A stretch of DNA of 63,117 bases, taken from NCBI GenBank assembly GCA_021819085.1, contig JAKASJ010000019.1, forward strand, positions 1 through 63,117, given 5' to 3'. Shown one piece after another: positions 56,483 to 63,117 of the stretch. Each line of letters begins with the position of its first letter. Within the stretch, counting starts at the first letter, position 1. This stretch comes from Pseudomonadota bacterium. GTDB taxonomy: Bacteria > Pseudomonadota > Gammaproteobacteria > Acidiferrobacterales > UBA6901. Made by a program: the position numbers and the translations under genes. Below the pieces are notes generated by a model that saw nothing but the letters and a program-made list of their open reading frames with translations, was not told the DNA's origin and made no database searches.

Positions 56483-57043
56483 CTATTGGGAAGAGCGCGG
56501 CGCCACCGGCGCAGCGGCTCCTTGTGCTGGCCGGGCAGCCGGCGCCGCCGGTGGCTTAGCGGCCGCGGCGTACTCAAAAGTGCTGACGCCCAGGGTTATG
56601 CCGCTGGCATCAACCACCGACGCCTGCCACTCGCCCAGCCACGCCGGGTCCAGGGTTTTTCGGGAATAAACGCGCCAGCGAGGCCCGCCCACCTGGAATT
56701 TCACCTCGGCCATGACCTTGCCTTTGTACACCCAGCGGTGCGTGATGGTCTGGCCGGTCATATGTCTGAGATCGGTGAAAAAATAGATATGGCGGTGGTT
56801 GTTGGTGAGGGTGCTGATGCTGTTTGCCGGCTCCAGGTTTTGGATGCTCGTGGTGAATACCGCCTGTGTGACCTGGCCCGGTTGCTTCCGCGCCGCCACA
56901 GCCGCCTTGGGCGGCTCGTTCGGGACGGCGGTGCGGACGGGCACAGCGGCAGGTTGCCCTGCTGCTGTGCCCGCAGGGTCCGCCGCCTGCAAAGGCAACA
57001 CCACCGCCAGACCGAACAGCGCAAGGAATACGCGTCCCATCAA
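56483..57043 (-). CDS. DUF2914 domain protein, exported
   Basis: 186 residues with a signal peptide (MMGRVFLALFGLAVVLPLQAA), a low-complexity Ala/Pro stretch, then a DUF2914 domain at about residues 60-160: QAVFTTSIQNLEPANSI, IYFFTDLRHMTGQTITHRWVYKGKVMAEVKFQVGGPRWRVYSRKTLDPAWLGEWQASVVDASGITLG. The C-terminal tail is again Ala/Pro-rich. Probably periplasmic, function unknown. It is the only gene on the minus strand in the otherwise rightward block from rpmH to atpA, so it faces replication head-on. Confidence 0.8.
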   Translation of the reverse strand: MMGRVFLALFGLAVVLPLQAADPAGTAAGQPAAVPVRTAVPNEPPKAAVAARKQPGQVTQAVFTTSIQNLEPANSISTLTNNHRHIYFFTDLRHMTGQTITHRWVYKGKVMAEVKFQVGGPRWRVYSRKTLDPAWLGEWQASVVDASGITLGVSTFEYAAAAKPPAAPAARPAQGAAAPVAPRSSQ

Positions 57044-57300
57044 GACTCTCCCTAAAATTATGGTTTTTGGATCTTTTCAGCTTAGTTCACCAAAACCCGG
57101 GCTGCCAGATCGCCTGACACGCTGCGCGCATGCGCCTTAAACCGGGCCTCGCCTGTGTCGACACTGCGGCGATGAGAACCGTGAGGGTGTTTTTGTTATG
57201 CTTGACGGTAAGCTCAACCGACAACCAGACCCATGGGCATCGATCACAACCGAAACCGCCAGCCACGCCGGGCGCGACCTGGCAGGCAGTGCAACCTGCC

Positions 57301-57948
57301 GTGCTGAAGCAGAAAATCCGCAACGGCACGCTGGCAATGGGGCTGAATCTGCCTGCCGCCTCAATTGAGAGGCTGGTGGACTATCTGGCGCTGCTCAATA
57401 AATGGAACCGGGCCTACAACCTGACGGCAGTGCGCGATCCGGAGCAGATGGTGTACCGCCACATTCTCGACAGTCTTTCCGTCATTCCTTATTTGCACGG
57501 ACGCAGAGTGCTGGACATCGGAACTGGCGCGGGGTTGCCCGGGATCCCGCTGGCTGTGGCGTGCCCGGAGCGGGAATTCCTGCTGCTGGACAGCAACGCG
57601 AAGAAAATCCGCTTTGTGGCCCAGGCGATTGCGACATTGCAACTACCCAATGCCCAGGCCATCCTCGGCCGGGCGGAAAAGCTGGAGACCGTGGAAAAAT
57701 TCGACACGCTGATCTCTCGCGCGCTTGGAGGCATTGCTGATATGCTGGCACTGTCGGCACATCTGTGTTCTCCGGGAGGCCGCTTCGTGGCGATGAAGGG
57801 GGTCTATCCGCAGGAAGAGCTGTCCGCACTGCCGCCGGGCTATGAAGTGCTGGCCGTAGAGGCGCTGCAGGTTCCCGGTCTCGATGCGAAACGCCATGCG
57901 GTAATCATATCAGCCAAGGCATCCGGACTGCCTGAAGACAAGAACTGA
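57301..57948 (+). CDS. rsmG: 16S rRNA m7G527 methyltransferase RsmG
   Basis: 215 residues from GTG 57301. Conserved blocks: LPAASIERLVDYLALLNKWNRAYNLTAVRDPEQMVYRHILDSLSVIPYL, VLDIGTGAGLPGIPLAVACPEREFLLLDSNAKKIRFV (SAM site), LGRAEKL and SRALGGIADML. It methylates G527 of 16S rRNA. The frame to 57130 has no similarity upstream of the GTG. A small GGCAGG/CCTGCC hairpin ends exactly at the chosen start and could mask it. Eight nt before parA. Confidence 0.92.
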   Translation: MLKQKIRNGTLAMGLNLPAASIERLVDYLALLNKWNRAYNLTAVRDPEQMVYRHILDSLSVIPYLHGRRVLDIGTGAGLPGIPLAVACPEREFLLLDSNAKKIRFVAQAIATLQLPNAQAILGRAEKLETVEKFDTLISRALGGIADMLALSAHLCSPGGRFVAMKGVYPQEELSALPPGYEVLAVEALQVPGLDAKRHAVIISAKASGLPEDKN

Positions 57949-57955
57949 TCAAGTC

Positions 57956-58735
57956 ATGGCAAAGATACTTGCGATTGCCAACCAGAAGGGCGGGGTCGGA
58001 AAAACCACCACCAGCATCAATCTTGCCGCATCGCTGGCAAAGACGCGGCGGCGGGTGCTGCTTATCGACATCGACCCCCAGGGCAATGCCACCATGGGCA
58101 GCGGCATTGCCAAGGATGCCGCCAGTCCGACAACTTACGAAGTCCTGATCGGTGCCGCTTCGCTGGATCGGGCCAGGATCAGCGTCGAGGCTGGATACGA
58201 CGTCATTCCCGCCAACGCCAACCTGTCGGGAGCCGAAATAGAACTGATCGGCCTCGACCAACGGGAACGTCGGCTGCGCGGCGCAGTCGAGGCCGAGGCG
58301 GAGCAATACGATTTCGTGCTCATTGACTGTCCGCCGTCGCTCAACCTGCTTACCGTCAACGCACTGGTCGCAGCGCAGTCGGTGCTCATTCCGATGCAGT
58401 GTGAGTACTATGCGCTTGAAGGGCTGAGCGCACTGGTCAATACGATCCGCAAGATCCGCGAAACGCTTAATCCGGTGTTGCAGATCGAAGGATTGCTGCG
58501 CACAATGTTCGATCCGCGGAACACCCTGGCCAACGAGGTTTCGGCGCAGCTCAGCCGCCATTTCGGCGACAAGCTTTACCGGACTATCATTCCGCGCAAC
58601 GTGCGGCTCGCCGAGGCACCGAGTTATGGAAAGCCGGTAATCACTTATGATATGCAGTCGCGTGGCGCGCAGGCGTATCTTGCCTTGGCTGGCGAGATCC
58701 TGCGCCGCGAGGAATCCGGCATGATCGTCCCATGA
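57956..58735 (+). CDS. parA: Chromosome partitioning ATPase ParA (Soj)
   Basis: 259 residues. Deviant Walker A ANQKGGVGKTTTSINLAASLA with the signature Lys, RRVLLIDIDPQGNATMGSG (Walker A'), DFVLIDCPPSLNLLTVNAL (Walker B), QCEYYALEGLSALVNTIRKI and FDPRNTLANEVSAQLSRHFGDKLYRTIIPRNVRLAEAPSYGKP. Forms dynamic gradients on the nucleoid that move ParB-parS complexes. Co-transcribed with rsmG and parB. Confidence 0.97.
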   Translation: MAKILAIANQKGGVGKTTTSINLAASLAKTRRRVLLIDIDPQGNATMGSGIAKDAASPTTYEVLIGAASLDRARISVEAGYDVIPANANLSGAEIELIGLDQRERRLRGAVEAEAEQYDFVLIDCPPSLNLLTVNALVAAQSVLIPMQCEYYALEGLSALVNTIRKIRETLNPVLQIEGLLRTMFDPRNTLANEVSAQLSRHFGDKLYRTIIPRNVRLAEAPSYGKPVITYDMQSRGAQAYLALAGEILRREESGMIVP

Positions 58736-58775
58736 ACGTTTCCAGCTTGCCGGCAGGTATGCAAGGGGAGAGAGG

Positions 58776-59639
58776 ATGAATATGACAACCAAAAAGCCCC
58801 GCTTGGGCCGCGGCCTGGATGCGCTGTTGGGCGGCGCCCTGGAAGCCCCGGCCGTCAGCAAGGAGGAGCTGCGTCAATTGCCAGTTGACCTGCTGCAACG
58901 TGGCAAATATCAGCCGCGCACACACATGGACCAAGGTGCGCTTGAAGAGCTCGCGAACTCCATCAAGGCTCAGGGTGTGGTCCAGCCCATCGTGGTGCGC
59001 GCGCTCGGCGCGGGAGGTTACGAAATCGTCGCCGGCGAGCGGCGCTGGCGAGCGGCGCAGATGGCGGGTCTCCAGACCGTACCCGCCGTGGTCCGGAACA
59101 TCCCGGACGAGGCGGCGATCGCCATCGCGCTGATCGAGAACATACAGCGCGAAAACCTAAACCCGGTCGAAGAAGCCGTGGCCCTGCAGCGCCTCATTGA
59201 TGAATTCGGCATGACCCACCAGCAAACAGCAGAAAGCGTCGGGCGTTCGCGCGCCGCGGTCACGAACCTGTTGCGGTTGCTGACCCTCAATGACGATGTA
59301 CGCACCATGCTGGAGGAGGGCCGCATGGACATGGGTCACGCACGTGCCCTGCTCGGACTGAGCGGCGGTGCGCAAAGCCAGACGGCCCGCCAGGTGGTGG
59401 AAAACGGGCTATCGGTGCGCGAAACCGAAAATCTCGTGCGCCGGCTGCTCGAGCATCGCCCGGCGCCGCGCAACGCGCGCGAGACTCTCGATCCCGACGT
59501 GCGCCGGTTGCAGGACGAGCTGTCCGAGAAGCTCGCTGCTCGAGTGCGCATCAACCACGGCTCGAAGGGCCGGGGCCGCTTGACCATCGACTACAACAGC
59601 CTCGAAGAACTGGAAGGGGTGCTGGCGCGCATTCGCTGA
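58776..59639 (+). CDS. parB: Chromosome partitioning protein ParB (Spo0J)
   Basis: 287 residues from ATG 58776. N-terminal ParA-stimulating motif (LGRGLDALLGG), ParB/CTPase region (LPVDLLQRGKYQPRTHMDQGALEELANSIKAQGVVQPIVVRAL, IVAGERRWRAAQMAGL, ALIENIQRENLNPVEEAVALQRLIDEFGMTHQQTAESVGRSRAAVTNLLRLL) and the C-terminal dimer domain (GRGRLTIDYNSLEELEGVLARI). It binds parS and spreads by CTP-driven clamping. Its probable sites are the two parS sequences in recF. Confidence 0.97.
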   Translation: MNMTTKKPRLGRGLDALLGGALEAPAVSKEELRQLPVDLLQRGKYQPRTHMDQGALEELANSIKAQGVVQPIVVRALGAGGYEIVAGERRWRAAQMAGLQTVPAVVRNIPDEAAIAIALIENIQRENLNPVEEAVALQRLIDEFGMTHQQTAESVGRSRAAVTNLLRLLTLNDDVRTMLEEGRMDMGHARALLGLSGGAQSQTARQVVENGLSVRETENLVRRLLEHRPAPRNARETLDPDVRRLQDELSEKLAARVRINHGSKGRGRLTIDYNSLEELEGVLARIR

Positions 59640-59736
59640 GGCGGCCGAATCCGTGGCGCCCCTCGGAAAAACACTGCTGTTTTGGTCTAAGCTTGCATCA
59701 ACGGCAAACCCATCCAGGCCATGGAGGAGAGTATTG

Positions 59737-60177
59737 ATGAACTTGAGGCGGATAGCGGCGGTCATTGCGCTTGTGGCGGCTACGGGTTTCTTCGGCAGTG
59801 TTCCTGCCCGCGCCGACCTGGGGACCATCCGCCGCGAGGCGGAGCACGGCAATGCACAAGCCCAGCTACACCTTGGCATTCTGTATGAGTTTGGCTATCA
59901 CCTGGCCGATCACAATGTCAAGGCGGTGGTTTGGTACACCCTTGCTGCTGAACGTGGCAGCAAGGACGCTGCCCGGCGGCGCAATCTGCTGGTCACCCGT
60001 CTGAGCGCTTCGGAAAAGAAAACAGTGGCGCGTGAAGTTGCAGCGTTCGACGCCAGAATGCCGCCAGCCTTGCCGCCGGCTGCGCCTGGGCGGGCCGCGG
60101 CCAAGACAAAGGGTAGTCAGAACGGCGCTCATTCCGCCGGGTCCGCTCCCCCCGTCCCGACGCACTCGACCCGGTGA
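59737..60177 (+). CDS. Sel1-repeat protein, exported
   Basis: 146 residues from ATG 59737, behind GGAGGAGAG. Signal peptide (LRRIAAVIALVAATGFFGSVPARA), then about two Sel1 repeats (IRREAEHGNAQAQLHLGILYEFG and NVKAVVWYTLAAERGSKDAARRRNLL), and an Ala/Pro/His tail (PPALPPAAPGRAAAK). Periplasmic interaction protein of unknown partner. The upstream part of the frame (59653-59736) has no coding signal. It lies between parB and the atp operon. Confidence 0.75.
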   Translation: MNLRRIAAVIALVAATGFFGSVPARADLGTIRREAEHGNAQAQLHLGILYEFGYHLADHNVKAVVWYTLAAERGSKDAARRRNLLVTRLSASEKKTVAREVAAFDARMPPALPPAAPGRAAAKTKGSQNGAHSAGSAPPVPTHSTR

Positions 60178-60201
60178 GCTTCCCCCCGAACGGCTGAAAC
60201 G

Positions 60202-60234
60202 CTTGCCGGCAGGCCTGTCAGGGCGGCCGGCAAG
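60202..60234 (+). terminator. Possible terminator hairpin after the Sel1 gene
   Basis: Inverted repeat CTTGCCGGC (60202-60210) / GCCGGCAAG (60226-60234) with a 15-nt loop, 24 nt after the Sel1 stop. There is no T-run, so it may only aid termination. Confidence 0.4.
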
Positions 60235-60284
60235 GCAGGTTCTCGGGCGCGGTCACCGGCGCTGCGAACGGAGTGTGGTTGATA

Positions 60285-60313
60285 TTGACCCTCCCATAGA
60301 CCGCATTTATACT
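60285..60313 (+). promoter_or_regulatory. Sigma-70 promoter of the atp operon
   Basis: TTGACC (60285-60290), a 17-bp spacer, TATACT (60308-60313). It is close to consensus, about 75 bp before atpI, and directly behind a hairpin that separates the Sel1 gene. Confidence 0.75.
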
Positions 60314-60387
60314 GCGGCACCTTAAATGTACCTCGCACCTTGGAACAAGACTAATTCTGACGCCCAACGCACTGTTTCAGGGCGCGC

Positions 60388-60789
60388 ATGAATAATACCG
60401 CTGCAGGGTTGGGCGGGAGCATCCGTCGGGTGTTGATCGCCCAGCTGGTGCTCACTGCCGCAGTCATGATCGGCTGCTTTGCTTGGTACGGATGGTCCGG
60501 CGGGTTCGGTGCGGCGCTTGGGGCGTCGTTCGGCGGCGGGGTCGCGCTGGCAGGTACCTGGCTTCTGGCCCGCCGGGTCCGGCGCATGGGCAATTCGACA
60601 GGTGAAAACGCCAGTGGTCAGCTGGGGCTGTATGCGGGCGCCGTGTCCAGATTTATCGTCACACTGGTATTGCTGGCTGTCGGCATCGGATGGATGAAGC
60701 TTGCTCCGGTCCCTTTGATCGTCGCATTTGGGCTCGCCCAGTTCGGCTTTCTAACTAACCTCAGCGCCGCACGGCGGACACGGGGATGA
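60388..60789 (+). CDS. atpI: ATP synthase protein I (AtpI)
   Basis: 133 residues with four membrane helices: VLIAQLVLTAAVMIGCFAWYG, GGFGAALGASFGGGVALAGTWLLARRVR, RFIVTLVLLAVGIGWMKL and PLIVAFGLAQFGFLTNL. It matches AtpI of the gammaproteobacterial atp operon, an assembly helper of the c-ring and not part of the finished enzyme. Position before atpB supports the call despite low sequence conservation. Confidence 0.88.
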   Translation: MNNTAAGLGGSIRRVLIAQLVLTAAVMIGCFAWYGWSGGFGAALGASFGGGVALAGTWLLARRVRRMGNSTGENASGQLGLYAGAVSRFIVTLVLLAVGIGWMKLAPVPLIVAFGLAQFGFLTNLSAARRTRG

Positions 60790-61602
<813 letters not shown>

Positions 61603-61662
61603 GTGTTGTTGCTCCATGCGAATGTGATGATTTTTGACCGTTAACCTTTCAGGAGAGCGAAA

Positions 61663-61971
61663 ATGGCAACCGATGCAACAATGGTCAACCTGGTAGGCAT
61701 GGTCTATGCCTATACGGCGGTCGGCGTTGGCATAATCCTCGCGGCCGCAGGTCTGGGTTCGGCCCTTGGCTGGGGGATGATCTGCTCGAAGTACATGGAG
61801 GGGATCGCACGCCAGCCCGAAATGCTTCCGACGCTGCGCGTGCAGATGTTCATCACGGCGGGACTGATGGAATCATTTCCGTTCATTGTGCTGGCTTTTG
61901 CGATGTACTTCACGTTCGCCAATCCGTTTGTGGGCGCTGCCCTGGCCGTGGCCAAGGGTTTGGGCGGCTAG
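61663..61971 (+). CDS. atpE: F0F1 ATP synthase subunit c
   Basis: 102 residues forming a helical hairpin: YTAVGVGIILAAAGLGSALGWGMICSKYMEGIARQPEM, polar loop ARQPE, then MFITAGLMESFPFIVLAFAMYFTF. The ion-binding carboxylate is Glu in MESFPFI. The Gln of helix 1 needed for sodium sites is absent, so a proton ring is expected. It is longer than the 79-residue E. coli subunit at both ends. Good GGAG before the ATG. Confidence 0.96.
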   Translation: MATDATMVNLVGMVYAYTAVGVGIILAAAGLGSALGWGMICSKYMEGIARQPEMLPTLRVQMFITAGLMESFPFIVLAFAMYFTFANPFVGAALAVAKGLGG

Positions 61972-62020
61972 GGCCGAGCGAAGCCGCCGCGGCGACGGCG
62001 CAGCGTAGAGGAGTGAAAAC

Positions 62021-62491
62021 GTGAACGTGACTGCAACCCTTTTCGGCCAGATGCTCACCTTCGCGGTGCTGGTCGCTTTCGTCTGGCGCTTTCTCTGGGG
62101 CCCCATGACGCACATGCTCGCCGAGCGCAGCCGGCGCATCGCTGACGGACTTGCGGCTGCCGAAAAAGGCAGGCACGACCTCGAGCGGGCGCAGAGACGG
62201 GCGGTGGAGCTGTTGCGTGAGACCCGGCAGCAGGCAAGCGAGATCCTGGCGCAGGCGGAGAAGCGCGCCAACGAAATCATCGACGAGGCCAAGTCCCATG
62301 CCAAACACGAAGCCGAAGGTATCCTGTCGGCAGCCAGAAGCGAGATTGTGCGCGAGACGAATGCGGCGCGTGAGCAGCTGCGTGTCTCGGTAGCGCAGTT
62401 GGCGGTTGCTGCCGCAGGGCGCATTCTGGAAGAGGAAATCGATGCCGACGCCCATGCCAAGATGCTTGGCGCCGTCGTGCGGCAGATCTGA
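62021..62491 (+). CDS. atpF: F0F1 ATP synthase subunit b
   Basis: 156 residues from GTG 62021 (GAGGAG upstream). One N-terminal helix ([22 protein letters not shown]) and a long charged stalk ([54 protein letters not shown]). Peripheral stator linking F0 to the delta subunit. Length matches E. coli (156). Confidence 0.96.
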   Translation: MNVTATLFGQMLTFAVLVAFVWRFLWGPMTHMLAERSRRIADGLAAAEKGRHDLERAQRRAVELLRETRQQASEILAQAEKRANEIIDEAKSHAKHEAEGILSAARSEIVRETNAAREQLRVSVAQLAVAAAGRILEEEIDADAHAKMLGAVVRQI

Positions 62492-62501
62492 GTCCTGAGC
62501 G

Positions 62502-63038
62502 ATGTCTGAACAATCCACGCTCGCGCGCCCCTATGCAGAAGCCCTGTTCCGTCTGGCCATGGAACACAAGGAGCTCGACAAATGGTCCGCCATGCTGGCG
62601 TTGATGGCGACGGTCGCGGCAGATGCGCAGCTCAGCGCTCTCGCGCAAGATCCGCGCATCGCGCGCTCGCGCATCACGCAGTTGTTTCTTGACATCTGTG
62701 GCCGCGAACTCAGCAGCGACGGCGCGAACCTCGTGCGGCTGCTGCAGGATAACCATCGTATCGCCCTGCTGCCGGAAATCGCGCACCAGTTCGAACAGCT
62801 CAAAGCCGATGCCCAGGGCTACATCGACGCGGAAGTGGTGTCGGCCTTTGATGTCGAGCCGGCGCAGCTGAAATCCATCTCGGAGGCGCTGAGGAGGAGG
62901 CTCGGCCGCGAGATCAATCTGACTTCCAGGGTCGATAAATCGCTCATCGGCGGCGTCATCATCCGTGCCGGCGATCTGGTGATAGACGGTTCGGTCCGTG
63001 GCCGACTCCATTCCCTGGCGACCTATCTGAATCGCTAA
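62502..63038 (+). CDS. atpH: F0F1 ATP synthase subunit delta
   Basis: 178 residues. N-terminal helical bundle (LARPYAEALFRLAMEHKELDKWSAMLALMATVAAD), DPRIARSRITQLFLDICG, LLQDNHRIALLPEIAHQFEQLKADAQG and the C-terminal AEVVSAFDVEPAQLKSISEALRRRLGREINLTSRVDKSLIGGVIIRAGDLVIDGSVRGRLHSL. Joins the b stalk to the top of F1. Ten nt after atpF. Confidence 0.96.
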   Translation: MSEQSTLARPYAEALFRLAMEHKELDKWSAMLALMATVAADAQLSALAQDPRIARSRITQLFLDICGRELSSDGANLVRLLQDNHRIALLPEIAHQFEQLKADAQGYIDAEVVSAFDVEPAQLKSISEALRRRLGREINLTSRVDKSLIGGVIIRAGDLVIDGSVRGRLHSLATYLNR

Positions 63039-63047
63039 AGGTAACCT

Positions 63048-63117
63048 ATGTCACAGCTAAATCCGTCCGAAATCAGCGAACTGATCAGGGCCAGGATCGA
63101 GAAATTCGAGCCCCGCG
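63048..63117 (+). CDS. atpA: F0F1 ATP synthase subunit alpha, N-terminal start only
   Basis: 23 codons from ATG 63048, preceded by AAGGTAA, running off the window. MSQLNPSEISELIRARIEKF is the standard AtpA opening (the helix that meets the delta subunit). It lies nine nt after atpH, in the expected operon position. Confidence 0.93.
   Translation, partial: MSQLNPSEISELIRARIEKFEPR

Noticed and set aside
61663-61971. Sodium-type ATP synthase c subunit because of Glu-Ser in MESFPFI
   Set aside because: The helix-1 Gln required for a sodium site is missing; a proton ring is more likely.

Overview
The window is a 63 kb stretch of a GC-rich gammaproteobacterial chromosome. Gene content and order support this: gyrB-recF-dnaN-dnaA facing rpmH-rnpA-yidD-yidC-mnmE, then mnmG-rsmG-parA-parB-atpIBEFHA; def-fmt-rsmB-DUF4390-ntrY/ntrX; and LysM-dprA-smg-topA. 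The many GTG/TTG starts and the SAH riboswitch before ahcY fit a purple or sulfur-oxidising type lineage (Acidiferrobacter/Ectothiorhodospira-like). That placement is inference; no marker here fixes the species.

Left end (1-6.0 kb): a plastic, decaying region. It holds a porin fragment cut at its N-terminal side, about 1 kb with no recognisable gene, a conserved hypothetical, a TorF-type porin and ubiK. An internally deleted group II intron sits directly behind the terminator of a cytochrome c gene. Next come a tRNA-Arg(CCG) and broken remnants of a restriction-modification locus.

6.0-31 kb: mostly housekeeping. dsbA, a cyclic-nucleotide-binding protein, ubiX-mpl, rnd, mltA, an SlyD-type isomerase, topA, smg, a short dprA, a LysM protein, def-fmt-rsmB, an NtrY/NtrX-like two-component pair, a TPR protein, three tandem LpxL-type acyltransferases behind one AT-rich promoter, and ttcA.

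31-44 kb: the activated-methyl cycle (metK, SAH riboswitch, ahcY, metF), then three poorly known genes including an RMD1/DUF155 protein, then typA, prfC, a proline iminopeptidase, apaH and apaG.

44-63 kb: the replication-origin region. gyrB, recF, dnaN and dnaA read leftwards; rpmH to atpA read rightwards apart from one DUF2914 gene. The dnaN-dnaA gap carries two perfect DnaA boxes 21 bp apart beside an AT-rich stretch and is the best oriC candidate. Two parS sites lie inside recF, about 10-11 kb from parA/parB. The window ends in the first codons of atpA.

No complete new defence or mobile system is visible. The most distinctive items are the intron relic behind a terminator, the restriction-modification relic next to tRNA-Arg, the response regulator with a degenerate AAA+ domain, the DprA without its C-terminal domain, the acyltransferase triplet with its operator-like repeat, and the parS sites written inside recF.
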